DNA from: Leucogyrophana mollusca
Taxonomy: Eukaryota; Basidiomycota; Agaricomycetes; Boletales
NCBI GenBank assembly: GCA_021014945.1
Contig: MU266423.1
Span: 33,951-97,950 of the forward strand
DNA length: 64,000 nt
Direction of reading: 5' to 3'
Shown here: piece by piece, positions 39,301 to 51,175 of the stretch
Position numbering within the stretch: position 1 is the first letter of the stretch
How the letters are laid out: each line of letters starts with the position of its first letter
The notes under the pieces: model-generated
What the model saw: the letters and a program-made list of their open reading frames with translations, nothing else
The model's database searches: none
What the model was told of the DNA's origin: nothing
Translations under genes and position numbers: made by a program

Positions 39301-40404
39301 GGCCTGGTTATCGGCGACCTCATCATCCACCTTCTCCGCCGTGCCGGGGACTCTGTGCTACCAGTCCTCCCAGAACTCCTCCACGCGATGGTTTCACGTA
39401 TGACGAGCGCGAAGACTGCAACATTCCTCCAGAGCCTTGTTATCCCCTTCGCATTCCTCATTCACAACCAATTAGAAAATGTACTTGTTATGCTGGAATC
39501 AACCACTGTCCGTGACAGGACAGCCCTCGATGTGCTCATCCACACATGGTGCGAAAATGCCGAGACGTTCCAGGGTTTCTGGCCGACACGCGTCAGTACG
39601 CTTGCCCTGTCGCAACTCTATGCATCCGGCCATCCAAGCCTCCAGGCGTTGATGGTCAAAGGCGACATCATTGTCAAACCCGAGACGAAGAACGGTGAGT
39701 CTTCTTCTGTAACAGCCGGACATAGTCCGCGATACTCAATGTGTCTCTTGCGTTCCGTCGGGATAGTGATCATGACCCGGTCGCGAACACGAACAAGTGC
39801 GCATTGCTCTTTTCGGTGGTTTGCCATGCTGGTGTGAAGCATTATACTCATGACGATTACAGCTCCACATGAATTCACATCTGTTCCCTTCCCTGTGAAG
39901 GCACTCAAACTCCTCGTCCACGACCTCCGATCTGGTGGGGACTCGGCAACAATTCCCGCTGGAGAGGTGTATGAAGTCGACTCCGATGACGGGGTGAGTT
40001 TTTCCCCACTCTGGTTGCTCGACGGGTTGTTCAACGAGCTGGCTTACAGGACGAAGAATGGGCCGAAGAGGAGCGTCTGCACCAAGGCTTCAAAGAGGAA
40101 GAATTCTCCTTCCTCTCAGAGATGCTCGGTCCTCGCGGAGCGAACTTCGACAATGACGACATCCTAGAGGAAAGCGACGATGAGGACCTGAAGAATGACC
40201 CTATTTCGCAAATGGACATACAGGTGCGCTGCCATTGGCGTCTTTGCGAGACTGACAGACTCAATGTAGTACTGCCCTCCCCAGGCCCATCTGGTGTCGT
40301 TCCTGAGAGAATGCGCAACACGCAATGTCAACAACTTCAACACCAATGTGGAGCAGTTGTCAGCGGAGGAAATGAATGTTGTCCGCCAGATAGTCGCACA
40401 ATAG
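36332..40404 (+). CDS. Importin-9 / Kap114-type karyopherin
   Basis: About seventeen exons assemble to roughly 1,021 residues. This importin-beta family receptor carries core histones, TBP and other cargo into the nucleus with Ran-GTP control. It begins MAETNVHQILADTLSSNPN and has the IBN region ALSQLALTQDADMSLRQ, then LRKYVTERWSPYF. HEAT-repeat landmarks follow: CDWPDEYPDLL, PFLQGRAFVFASQFAKLLP, EDTLSLVLETM, DLIIHLLRRAGDSVLP. An acidic insert precedes the end (DDILEESDDEDLKND), and the last exon is HLVSFLRECATRNVNNF. One junction, 38260 to 38319, is doubtful: the frame upstream continues with VVPSLLNQ, which looks like family sequence, but no normal intron joins it to LSDVALEHPFLQ. The intron at 37752-37814 is 63 bases with no stop. 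Confidence 0.9.
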
Positions 40405-40582
40405 ACTCGATAGGATGAGCATTTGACTGTAGCATTCGAAGTTCGACATACATAATAGAGCATGCCCGCGCAGAAAATCAAAACTATGTAGTGAGTATTA
40501 TATGGAGTTGTAGCTATGTCGCATCCACCGAATCAGGTCATGATGGTATACAGAAGAAGTACAGAAAGCAAGACATCGACAT

Positions 40583-42197
40583 CTAGAACCCTTCCTTCCC
40601 CAGGTCCCACTCCCGCACGCTCCCCCGTTTCTTATATTCTATGTCCATGATGCTATCGCCTCCACTTGCCCAGCGTTCCCCCACCCCGCTTGCGAACGGC
40701 AGATCTTCAGCCTTCTTCTTCCCCTTCCCGCTACTCTTCTCTTTTCCGATCCCAAGCCGTTCCATTCGCTTCTTCTCCTCTTTGTCCTCCCTTCGCTGCC
40801 GAAGAAGTTCGAGCATTGCATCCCACCCCGCGAACTCCGCATCGCTGACAAGGCCCGTAGCAGGCACCGTGGGGACGGTAAGCGGGGCTACATCGAGACG
40901 GGGGTCGTAAGACTCTTCAAAGTATTTATCCATCTTGGACGGGAGGGTGCGCGCTGATGGAGAAGGAGAACGAGCAGTGCGGGAAGACGGAGTAGATGGT
41001 GAAGGTGGACGTCTGGTAGGATGCGGTGGTGAGGGGCTGCGAGTAGGCGGAGGGAGGTTTGAGTCGTCTTCCTGGGCTTTATATTTGCCTTTGAGGACTC
41101 TACGGGATTCAACTTCCATCAGTGAATCTTCGTCCGGGGGTGTCTCCGATGATCGAGATGGTGAGCGTGTGGAGCGCCGACTCGACCGCGGAAGTTTCGT
41201 ACTGCTCCTTCGGTCTTCGTCATCGGATGGCGAAGCTGAGCGAGGTCGCTTGTGTGATCTATGCCCATCTGGGGCCTTCTCTTCGCTGGCAGGCTGAGAG
41301 CGAGGTCTAGGCGAAAGCGAACGGCTTGAACGGCGGCGTCGTTTATGGGAGTGGTGTCGGTGTCGGCTGGAACGTCGCCTATGCCTGTGACGCTCGCGTT
41401 CAACCGAGGAACCATCCCGCTCCGGAGATGGTGATCGTCTATGACTCCTCCTGGGACGTCTCTCTTCATTTCGTTCAGGAGAACGTGAACGATGCCGCCG
41501 TCGACTATGTCTTTCTTCTCTTTCTCGCTCGTAATCATCGTCGTCATCGTCCCTGTGTCTTCTTTCCCAGCTACGCGTCCTCGTCTTACGATCTCTTTCC
41601 TTGTCCCTCCCCCTTTCCGTGTTTCTGCTACTGTCCCAGTCGTCCTTCTTCCTGCCACTGCCCATTAATCTCCTCATTCGCTCTGCTGCAACCGCCTCTT
41701 CGGCACGCGCTCTCCGCTCTTTCCGCTCTTGCTCTTCTCTTTCACGTTTGATCTCTTGCGCTGCGAGGGCCTGGGCGCGGAGAATAGTCTTGTTGTGGTC
41801 ATCGGTGCTCCTGATAATGGACGAGAGAAAGCGCTTATTGGGACGAGGAGCATTCGGGTCTGGGCTGTGATTACGAGGCAATCAGAGGGATTCTATAGCG
41901 GTGCCCAAAGGATTAGCGTACGCACTTGGCAGGAAGGTATGCCTTGAAACCGAGCTTGGTGTAGCTCTCCGCCTTCTGCTTTGCTTCTTTAAGGATAAGT
42001 TCAGCTACATGCCGGTCCAAGTCCTCGTCTGTGACGGTAGAAGACACTGCCGTCCCCATGGAGGCCCTTACCAGACCCGAAACGACAGAAGAGAGCGACG
42101 ATTTGGACATGGGCAACCTGATAGACAAGATGCTCGACTCGCTTGCCGCAGGCGCTTTGACCTTGCTTTGCTTGCCGTCGGCATCGGCAAGTCTCAT
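40583..42197 (-). CDS. Arg/Ser-rich nuclear protein, possible splicing factor
   Basis: Two exons, 42197-41926 and 41864-40583, give 517 residues. The first 150 residues look folded: LDRHVAELILKEAKQKAESY, a GFKAYLP turn, then PNKRFLSSIIRSTDDHNKTI. The NKRFL...THNKTI pattern recalls the N-terminus of NKAP-domain-containing proteins, a weak resemblance. Residues 170-390 are a long RS/RE/RH domain (RRRHRSRSPERNEERR and similar), typical of SR-like splicing or speckle proteins. The C-terminus has a compact segment (DAEFAGWDAMLELLRQRRED and ERWASGGDSIMDIEYKK). Codon bias alone explains the long antisense ORFs over it. It is convergent with importin-9, with 178 bases between stops. Confidence 0.8.
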
Positions 42198-45100
42198 GGT
42201 GTGGCTGTATTTGGCTTTGGTGGCATCAGATGAGCACCTGGAGGCTGGGGACTCAGAGCCACAGAGAGCCACCCTGCATCGCCTATAGACTCTGATATCT
42301 CCACATCGTTTCAACTGTGCTCAGAGCGCCGCTGAGAAACATAGGCTCGAGGCGGTCCTGGTTCTGTGCATGAGGAGGGCATTTCTGGTTTCGGAAACCC
42401 TCCTCAAACTCACAACCTGGACCGCCATGCAAATTATCGCAGGAACCCTTTGTGTTCGACGTCTCGCTCGTCCGCACAAGGTCGCATTACATGTGTCGAC
42501 CGTAGCCAATATCGTTCGATTGATTTTATGCAGTCTAACGTTGTGTTCCATCAGTTGTTGGTAGCGATATCACTCGAGGGCAATTGTGATTGTCACACTC
42601 CCTGTTTAGTCTGAATCCGTAACCAATGTTTAAACTCGCCATCAGTCGACAAGGTTCACGGTACATGTACACTGGAAAACACTGGACGACTGCCCCCCCC
42701 TTTTGTCGACCACCTCCTCACGAAAAGCGACCAATCCCACGCAGATTCTCTGCAGTTCTTCTGTGATATATCTTTCCAATTGGCACGCGCCGCACCACCC
42801 GTCAATTAACTGAAATCATGTTATAGAGACCCACTCGTATGACGCGTATGGTATGGACCATTGCGCTTATGCTCCGAGATCAAAGGGCATAAGTCAAGGC
42901 CCAGTGGGCATTCATTTTGGACCCTTTTTGGACCCTTATATTATTTGCCCATCGAGTCTTATTGTATGTTTTTCTGGCAAGGGCGCGCCTCGATACCGAC
43001 ACATTAAGTTCCGAGAAACAACAATAAGATTGGTATGTTTATTTCGTTCCGTGATCCCGAACCATCCCATCTTATCAGTCGCCATCGGTCCCCACACCCC
43101 ACAGCTTCTGCCAAACCAGGTATCTTCATGAATGGCGGAACAAAGGATGGTTCCGGGGACGGGTTGCGCATCAGGAAGAATGGAAGGTCGGCGCCAAACA
43201 ATGAGCCATCCCCGTATCCGCTCAATAATGTGCAATCTGCCTCGCTATTGGATGCTGTTGTTCGCAACCTTCTGCATCTTCTGTGGCGTCCATGGAACCT
43301 TTACTAGCTCAATCCCCTCCTCTTTCCGTGGGCGGGTGAGCCCCATTAGTCAATGGCTTGTTTCCGCCGTCAGTTAAGCGTGCCTACCCCAAGACATGCA
43401 AGCACATTCGCGTTTCGCTTACTGAAGACTGCCGTTCCTGGCTCCAAAACATGGGTTTTGATGCGTTTTCGTGGGTTGTGTCGACGGACCCTTTCATTTG
43501 CGAGGCGGGCGCTACTTCAACAATAAGCTCGCTGTGTATGTCCATGGGCATCCTGCTCGTAGACAATACTGATACGATCTTATCAGAATGGATCGCTGTG
43601 CAACGCTCATATGCGCCTGTTCGCCCACTACATCGGTTCGGCTTAAAGAAATGGGAACAGAAGGATACATTGTGCTGGATGTAGTAAGAAGGCCTCGGGG
43701 AAGAGCAGCCGGCAATGCTGGGCTTGAAGCGATCCGGTCGGCGAGACTGGTCGTTTTCAGCCCTCAATCTTCCGATCCGGGGTCAGATGCGCATCTAAGC
43801 CCCCTATCGAGAAAACGCCTGAGTGTTTCTTTTTAGCGAAAGGTCGTGTTCCGAGGTGGTTATCCCATAGGCGCGAGTCATCGTGAGTGCGTGTGCTCCG
43901 TTCGTGATCCTGTCAGGCACACCTGCCAAATGACTAGCGAATGATGACGTTCCGCTTACCGGGGCTCGTGTAATCCCAGAAGCCATTATGGCAGTAGCGG
44001 GCGCTCCGCATACTCTGAAGACAACTTCGAAGCGCGGGAACACATGTTGTTCAGGCTTGGCCGCTGATTCCAGAAAGCGAAACCTCATTTTCCGGTACTA
44101 TCGCCTTGTATCTCCTTCCATCGCGGTCGTAGAACGGAATGCTCGAGCCTCAGCATCGAAGGTGTAAGTCCGCACGCCTGGACTCAATTTTCAGTGCTTA
44201 CAGCAAGTGCATTGCTTCCAAGAGTCGTCAGGTTTGGCGCCCCAGCCAATCAGCGGTGCGGAGCGGCGTCTGGACCAGGGACACTGGATCCTGTGAGAAG
44301 CATTGTGGTGTGGCTGGTGGATGCAAGGCGGTGCTGCGATGACAGCAACCAGCCTCGACGACAATGTTCTCGTCATAGCGCCACGCCTTGCGCACGGTCG
44401 ATTCCGAGGACGCGCCGACCTATGCACACGGCGACCTCCTATTGGTCGCTATATGCGGCAGCCGCCAGCCCCGCCTCGTTGATTCCGTATGGCTGACTCG
44501 TTGGGCTTTGAACGATCCCGTCACCGATCTCGGAGTCCCTCCTTTGGGGCATGCTTGACACTTTCTTGTGGGAAGGTGGCCCGAAGGAGAGAACAATACC
44601 TGGCAGGTAGGAGAGTTCGTGGGAGGAGGTAGGATCAGATCCGGTAGTGTACGAAACATAGGACATGAATGACTGGAATGGTGCATAGCACAGCCCGTCC
44701 ATGTGCTGGATACAATGGCATCCGCATGTTCATGACAATTCGGTGGATGTGTGCCGAGTGCAAGTCTGGTCTGAGCTGGTCTGAGCCGATAGTGCTGGAT
44801 CTGTTGCGGTTGTGAGGACGCGCCTTGGGCCATAATCGCGGAGGTGGAAATTCCTTTAGTTCCCCCCAAAGCGGCAACTGGGGTCCGTAGCAACGGAAGC
44901 AATTAGGTCCCACGGTAATATACCAAATGCAGTGAGAAGAAAACAAATCAGGATGGTTTTTTTTTGTGTTTCACGTTCTTGTCCAGTCACAATTTGTCAC
45001 ACCAAATCACCGTGTCCGCTGTGCTTAGCGGAAATTATTTGATTTCTCGTCATTCGTATAAATACGAACCCTCATGCTGTCCGAACAGTTCCCGTCTTGC

Positions 45101-45214
45101 CGTCCTTTCAGGCTCTGCCCACTAGAGATTCAGACTGCAAGCAGTCGATCTGGTGGTTAATTTACGATATTAAATTCTTTCTGAGCCTTGTCACGACCAC
45201 GAGCACCGTCTATC
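42198..45214. other. Gene-poor stretch of 3 kb
   Basis: No ORF here shows a domain, and I could not chain them through introns. The longest (160 codons, minus strand near 44420-44902) is compositionally odd. A run of nine or so Cs occurs near 42692. It could be decayed transposon sequence or hold a non-coding transcript, but nothing specific supports either. Confidence 0.4.
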
Positions 45215-46666
45215 ATGGGTCTCTTCAAGTTTATGCAACACTCGACTCCCCAAAGAGTGAGTGCGACATTCTTTGTCCCCTTATACGCGCTGATTTGCTG
45301 TATAGGCCGTGGAATTCGATGTATCATTCGATCTAACGACTACTTATACACCCCGTAAACGCCACTCGAGTCGTGCACCTCGGGTTCCCATAAATAACAT
45401 TCCAATCGAAGTCGTTCTTCACATTCTGGAAGCCGCCTATTATGACGATGACCATAAACCCGACGCCGTCCTGCTCAGTAATTGCACGCGCGTCTGCAAA
45501 GCCTGGTCTGCCCATGCGCAGAAGCTGCTGTTCAGACAGGTATCTTTGTACTCGCAAACAGCCTACGTCGCGTTTTCATGTGCTGTCGATCGCACGACCG
45601 AGCGCGGGCGCATGCTCAGCGACTCTGTGCTCCGCATGCGCGCTGTTCTCGACCACAATAAGCCCAATGGTCTATCCCAGCTATCCTTCGCGTACGCTGC
45701 CACGCTCTGCCCAAACCTTTACGAACTGGATCTATCACTATACGGTTGTGGCGCACCAGGGAATGACGTCGTAGGAAGCCCAGCTCTGGAACGTATGCGC
45801 CGCCCGGCACCTTCCTTCGATGACTCCACCCTCCAGCTTCTCCGCGCGGGCCCTCGCATCACCGCGCTCCAATTTAGCAATTGGTCAGAAAACGAAGAGT
45901 CCGTTATTCAGTTGCTCGACGTCTGGCCTTCGATCAAATCCCTCGCTATCACCGGCACGTCACCGGTCCTATCGCCAGAAGCCACCCACGCGCCATTCCC
46001 CTGTGCGCTCGAAGAGCTGCGGATAAACTGCCAGCGGCAGCCGTCTCTCGATTTTCTTGAGTGGCTGTTACACTCTTCCGCGGAGGCGGGAAGCCTCCGT
46101 GCCATCGAGCTCGAGCGTGAACCTAGCATTGAGATGCTGGATTATCTGGTTGGAAACCACGCCGAGACACTGCACTCCCTCGCACTGCCCTCGTGCTCCT
46201 CCCACGAGCATGCACAGGCCGTGATACGGTGCCGCGAGTTGCGGGAGCTGCGCACGGAGAGTGCTTGGTCATCCCCGATGGTGTACCGCCGCATCCCCGA
46301 TGGGATCCAGCATATTTCCCTCGGCCTCGATCTCGATACGTCATTACAAACACTTCTTGACGTCGTCAAAGAACGCGACTATTTGGAGGCGCTGACCGTC
46401 CATATATGGGGTAATGGTGACCGCCATCCGCACTTGCCGGCGCTGCAAATGGTATGCGCGTACCGTGGTGTGGAGTTGCGCATGACGAGGGACGTACGTG
46501 TGCTGCGTTCGATGGTTGTGAGTGGACCGCTTATGTTGCTTTAGTGATTTGCTTCGTGTACTGATGCTTGCTATTGCAGCGCGGTGACCCAGTTGTCCCG
46601 ACATCCTTCCCACGCATCAAGACACTCGAGAACTTCCAACTTATGCGTTCCGCGTCCGAGGTTTAA
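45215..46666 (+). CDS. F-box protein with leucine-rich C-terminal part
   Basis: Three exons, 45215-45256, 45306-46517 and 46580-46666, give 446 residues. Exon 1 encodes MGLFKFMQHSTPQR. The F-box is at about residues 38-85 (VPINNIPIEVVLHILEAAYY, then LLSNCTRVCKAWSAHAQKLL). The rest has irregular leucine-rich repeats (LYELDLSL, ITALQFSNW, IKSLAITG, LEELRINC, LRAIELER, LHSLALPS), the usual substrate-recognition part of fungal FBXL-like proteins. The third exon (GDPVVPTSFPRIKTLENF) was added because a good GTGAGT donor follows SMV. If that intron is retained, translation instead ends at 46544 with SGPLMLL. It presumably joins an SCF ubiquitin ligase; its target is unknown. Confidence 0.85.
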
Positions 46667-47881
46667 CTCCTTGTATTACTACATGACTCAAACCAACTTC
46701 ACGCCCCATTTACGACCATCATTTTGTCTTCATCTCCATCTTCGACTTTCAATTCATCATTCGAACACTTACGCATGCTCATTATCCCATAACCATAACC
46801 AAAGAATCTTCGACCTCGCATTTGATTCGATGTCTAATTTACTACCTCTCCCCTAGGACCTTGCTATGGCCCACGACCGCGTTTTTCTTTACTGCGTTCA
46901 TAGACGCTGCTTATCGGTTAGGAAGGAGTCTGTACATTGTGCTTCTCCATTTTTGATTTTCGTTCACCCTCACGCATCACTTACAACTTCGCACTGCAAC
47001 ATTTCTAATTTACTAGTTCACAATCAGAGTAGGATTACACTTCTGAATAAATATTCGCGTTCGAGTTCAAATAAATGCCTGCGTGACTCTCAAGTTGCTG
47101 CTGTTACTACGTTACAGTCACATGTGTGACCGCCATCCTATACCCAACAAAAACCTCACGCTTTCTTTCCTTTCTTCAAACGCACTCAAGTCAAATTGCA
47201 GACCATGCCCACCAATCGTCCAGGCTGGTTTGCGCCAAAGTAGGGCGGACATCGACGTTGGACGTCTTAGCGCTATTGCTTCTCCTGCTGTTGTTCGTCG
47301 CGAGGGAGGTGGGCCGGTGGTTCATATATTTTTGTTCGAGTTGCTGGAGTTAAGAGTTTCGAGTTGGGGTTTCGAGCGTCGCTCCAGTGGTGTGTGTGTG
47401 TTCTTGGAGTGCGAGGTAGTTGTGAAGCACCTTCATAGATCATTCTCATCGTGGTATTTGTCCTGCAGTGTGCTTACTTTGTGCCTTGGCAATGTTAGAC
47501 TCGAATTATCATGGGCATCGATGAAGTGACGGTGCTGATCGGAAATATATATGGAAAAGGGCAAGATTGGAGCGAGATACCGGGGGAGGCATCTAGCCAA
47601 CAGGAATACACTCGGAGTCGGATGAGAGGAACCGCAGCCTCCTGCTCGTCTTAGTCATGTAGCATAATAACATAGTGTCAAACTGGTGAGTTGTCTATGC
47701 ATGCACTTGAAAAGACCGCCCGTCGCAGTTCCTCCCAGCGGACGCCGGGGGTGGTTCATGCTGCACTGGTTGTTGAGCGGTTCGACTTCGCAATGCGATC
47801 GAAGCTGAGGACGAAGGGGGATAGTCGACGTGGATGGAGTGAGGTTCTGCTGCCTATAATTTCTCTGTCGCATGTTCACCT
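46667..47881. other. Intergenic region, no gene seen
   Basis: About 1.2 kb, AT- and T-rich at 46670-47160 and more mixed afterwards. The 148-codon ORF at 47083-47529 shows no domain and is compositionally poor (Leu/Ser runs). It probably includes the 3' UTR of the F-box gene. Confidence 0.4.
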
Positions 47882-48302
47882 GCTTCTACAGAACATGACG
47901 GAGACAGTTTCTTCGAAAACGGTGGGGCGGGGTAAGCCGCTCCCACCTGGCGTACCTTACTTCCCCTCCTGACCGCTTTCAGTACAGCCTTTCGCCTTGT
48001 GTCAATCAAACGATCATTGGAGTGGTCTCAGTCGGGTACCCTCCCCGCCCTCCACCTCATCGAGGAATGGGGTCGCCGCCGAGTACGCCCCATCTTTCAC
48101 GTCCCAAGCACGTTGCCGCTTTGGCGTGTAGCCGATTGGGCGACGACCGGATTGGGTCCCGGAGATTCATGCTCTCGCCGTTCTGCCCTGGATCTGGATT
48201 GTGGTCATGCACGCGCTGTTGTGTGTCTTGATTAACTATTGCCCCGCTGACTAAACTAGCCCTGTGATCTTCGGAGTGCTTGTCTTTGTCTTCGCACCGT
48301 CC
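47882..48302 (+). pseudogene. Hexose-transporter fragment 1 (broken)
   Basis: Aligns by eye with the intact minus-strand transporter at 58399-60833, here on the plus strand. It starts in the exon corresponding to YGDTFFE (ttctac...ggagac) and keeps the splice context gcggggtaagcc. It continues with TIIGVVSV, GTLPALHLIEEWGRRRVRP, then a piece matching NFMLSFFSPRI and a piece matching VFFGVLVFAF. The exons for ALVGHFTLAP and the GESFPLRVRP loop are missing, and the frame shifts repeatedly. It cannot encode a transporter. Confidence 0.8.
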
Positions 48303-48430
48303 TCTGCGGATGTACAAAGATCTATACCCACATGGGCACCGCGAGGCTGCTTGTGATAAGCGTCAACACTGTCGACTGACAAATGAGGTTAAGCTATAAA
48401 TTTGTGGACACCTTCATATGCTCACCCGCT

Positions 48431-48508
48431 ATGCCTTCGCCCTCTCCAGCAGATACGACGAAGCACCTGTGCGAACAGGCCTATCATCGGCCCCTACAGC
48501 TCGCCACG
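48431..48508 (+). repeat. Short dispersed repeat, copy 1
   Basis: The segment around cacctgtgcgaacaggcc matches 54518-54590 (caactgtgcgaacaggcc), with cgccctctccagcag against cgccatccccggcag upstream. The second copy abuts the duplicated block B. It looks like residue of a larger shared segment rather than a transposon. Confidence 0.6.
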
Positions 48509-48892
48509 ACCCTATCCAACCCACGCCAACGACCACGTCCGGCAGGTCCGGGCATCAAAGGCTTTAAAGCCATTCGCATTCCTCGTGCACGTGGTTGAGA
48601 CCGGAGTTGCGCATCGCGGGTGCCCTCGTGTTCGAGCTGATCGGCGAGCGGCCGGCGCCATCGCCAGCGGTCTGCTATTTACATGATTTTAATAATCAAA
48701 TCGTGCAATCTTCCGCCAAAAGCTGGGACTTAAAGCTCTGCAAGACCCACTACCTAAGGTTTGCACGATGCGATGGACAACCCCGAGACCCGAAGCGAGG
48801 TGTACACTCCCCTCCAGTGCCCACTAGTGAGGATAGCATCCTCCGCTTGCATCGCTGGTTACCGAGGTTCGAGTCCAACAGCGACCCTATCG

Positions 48893-49309
48893 TTCCGGGA
48901 GGAAGACCATCAGATTCGACCAAGGCCCCCAAAATCGAAACATCGACTGCCATTTTCATACCCGCCCTTGATACCGTTCTCCTCCGGATCAAACCTGCCC
49001 CCAAATCGTATATACCTGTTATCACGATCCCCACGGGACGGTCCTGGAATAAACGGCCTATTTTGAAGCCACCACTGACAGGTTTATCGTGCCATTTCGT
49101 CATCCCGGGTGTTGCGTGATATGATCCTGCCCGAGAGAGTTCTCTTAGGTTTCTCGATCTCCATATCTTATCCGCCCTCTCCATGCTATGGTACTAATAC
49201 CATAGGGCGGTGCCATGTGGTGCGTATAAAACCCATCCGTGTGGCCCATACACCACCCAGCCCGCACCTCGAGCCCCAGACTCAGCAACGAGCCGCCGAC
49301 ACGCCGACC
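48893..49309 (+). promoter_or_regulatory. Promoter region of the terpene synthase, with palindrome and TATA box
   Basis: A TATA box (tataaa) lies at 49225-49230, 80 bases before the ATG at 49310. Twenty bases further upstream, at 49186-49205, is a perfect inverted repeat with 8-base arms and a 4-base centre (ctatggta, ctaa, taccatag), a good candidate for a dimeric regulator. The whole interval recurs in degraded form at 57775-58040, where the palindrome arms are broken and the TATA box is altered. Confidence 0.6.
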
Positions 49310-50608
49310 ATGCAGAACCCCCCCGCCATGTTCTACTTTCCCGACACAATGTCCAAATGGCCCTGGCAGCGCACCGTCAGTCCCCACTTTCACGACGTCG
49401 ACGCCGAGTCGGACGCGTGGTTCCGCAGCCTCGGCGTCCTCCAGCCACGCTCGCAGACGGCGTTCGACAGGGGTAACTTCGGTCCGTGTTCAGTTCGCGC
49501 GCGTCGTTCGCGGCGCACAGTATGCTCACGGTGATGCAGGTCTCCTCGCTGCCCTCGCCTATCCGAAGGCTTCAAGAGGTGCGAGTGGACGTGCCGCCCT
49601 CCCCCCCCCTGCTGCGGAATGACTTACCCGTTTGATTTTTGATTTCATACAGAGCATTTCCGGACAGCGTGCGATATCATGAGAGTCACGTTCATAATCG
49701 ACGAGTACACCGATATAGCAGACGCGGTGGCTACGCGCCAGATGGTCGACATCATGATCGACGCGCTGCACAATCCCGATAAACCGCGAGCGGAGGGCGA
49801 AGTCGTCCTCGGCGAGCTCGTGCGACAGTAGGCCCGCCCCTTCACCAGACGGACGGCTCACGTGATTCAGCATACAGGTTCTGGGTCCTGGCCGCGCGGT
49901 CCGCCAGCGCGGCGTCGCAGCGCCATTTTCTGAAAGAGTTTCCCGCGTATCTGCGCTCGCTCGTGACGGAGGCCGCCGACCGCGACACGGGGAACCGTCG
50001 CTCCATCGACGGCTACATGGCCATCCGCCGAGACACCATCGGCACCCGACCCGTATTCATGGCGCTGGAGCTCGCGCTGGAACTCCCCGACGACGTCTAT
50101 TACCACCCCCAGGTCGTCGCGCTGGCGGGCTACATCTCCGACATCATCATCCTCGACAACGTAAGCCCCCCCACCCCCTCACCGCGCGCGCTCACACTCA
50201 CACACAGAGACCGCCTAGGACATCGCGTCGTACAGCCGCGAACAGGCCACCGGCGACGAGAACCACAACATCGTCACCGTCGCGATGCACGAGCTGGGCG
50301 TCGACATCGGGAGCGCCGTCGCGTGGGCGGCGGGCTACCACGGCGAGCTCGCGGGCAGGTTCATCGGTGGCCTGGCGGGGGTGCCGTCGTGGGGCGCGGC
50401 GATCGACGCGCAGCTGCAGGTGTATCTGCACGGGATGGCGAACTGGGCGCGGGCGAACTCGTGCTGGAGCTTCGAGAGCGGGCGGTACTTCGGTACCAGG
50501 GGCCGCGAGATCCAGCGCACGCGCCTCGTTCCCGTGCTGCCCAAGAGCAGGCAGGATTCGGATCCCTGTCGCGGACGGGACGTCGTCGTGCCGGAAGTAG
50601 AGATGTAG
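49310..50608 (+). CDS. Sesquiterpene synthase, protoilludene-synthase-like
   Basis: Five exons (49310-49481, 49540-49578, 49653-49827, 49878-50160, 50219-50608) give 352 residues. Class I terpene cyclases ionise farnesyl diphosphate with three Mg2+ ions. Both metal motifs are intact: DEYTD at residues 87-91 and the NSE triad NDIASYSRE at 223-231. Other family marks are FYFPDTMSKWPWQRTVSPHF at the start, RSIDGYMAIRRDTIG, and the C-terminal WARANSCWSFESGRYFG. This set is that of the Agaricomycete clade containing delta-6-protoilludene synthases, so a protoilludene-type or related 1,11-cyclising product is likely, though not certain. Strikingly GC-rich. No P450 or other tailoring enzyme is next to it; only broken transporter pieces flank it. 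Confidence 0.93.
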
Positions 50609-50794
50609 AGATGTAGAGTTCGCGGGCGGGGTGTGTCGTGGCGCCTGTGTGTGGCTGTGGTTGTTTGTGGTGCTGGCGGCTGGCGACCTTGTCATTATCA
50701 GCGCATTGCGGTGTGGAGTTGGGGGTCCGAGCGTGCGCTGGTACGGGGCCTGTGGGTATGGGGTGGATGGTGACTGGCTGGCTCACGCGTGTGG

Positions 50795-51175
50795 TGTGAC
50801 TGGGAATCTTGGAATCTAATTTTTTTAATGCGTTCGCCTCGCTTGACCTTGTTCGATATCTGCGCGCCGTCAACTTCCTGGGGGCGCAAAATCTAAGAAT
50901 ATGGAGAAAACGCAGGCCTGAGGCACCCTTCTTTCTCGTGGACACCGCAGCGGCGGGTATTCGACGCCCGGTCCCCAGCGTATTCGACGCCCGGTCTCCA
51001 GCGGGCGGCGCTGTGACTTGACGCCAGAATAACACACCCCGCTTCCAAGGGCGGGGTCAGACCTACATGCTGAGTGCACAGGAAATGAGAATGAAGTGAC
51101 GGTATCTCTCGAAAGCGAGCCCCCCCGAGCCGGGGATCGCGAAGTCGACACTAGACACAGACGAATGCGAAGACG
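50795..51175 (-). pseudogene. Hexose-transporter fragment 2 (3' end and flank)
   Basis: Matches 58197-58690 in the same orientation. It includes the 3' flank (tgaccttg, ctaagaata, ggagaaaacg) and then the last membrane helix region: the minus strand reads VLVFVFAF near VDFAIPGS where the intact gene has VLVFAFFYVYFAIPETKG. A large part of the C-terminal coding exon is absent and the frame is lost. Confidence 0.7.

Noticed and set aside
44420..44902. 160-codon minus-strand ORF
   Set aside because: No domain, no intron-linked neighbours, composition unlike the real genes here.
48813..48890. tRNA-like stretch with ggttcgagtcc resembling a T-loop
   Set aside because: Anticodon and acceptor stems do not pair and the T-stem has mismatches; at most a decayed tRNA-derived repeat.
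49963..50616. 217-codon plus-strand ORF
   Set aside because: Follows the terpene synthase frame in exon 4, then runs through an intron into a wrong, Arg-rich frame; a GC artefact.
50361..51035. 224-codon minus-strand ORF
   Set aside because: Antisense to the synthase, low-complexity Arg/Ser/Pro composition, no domain.
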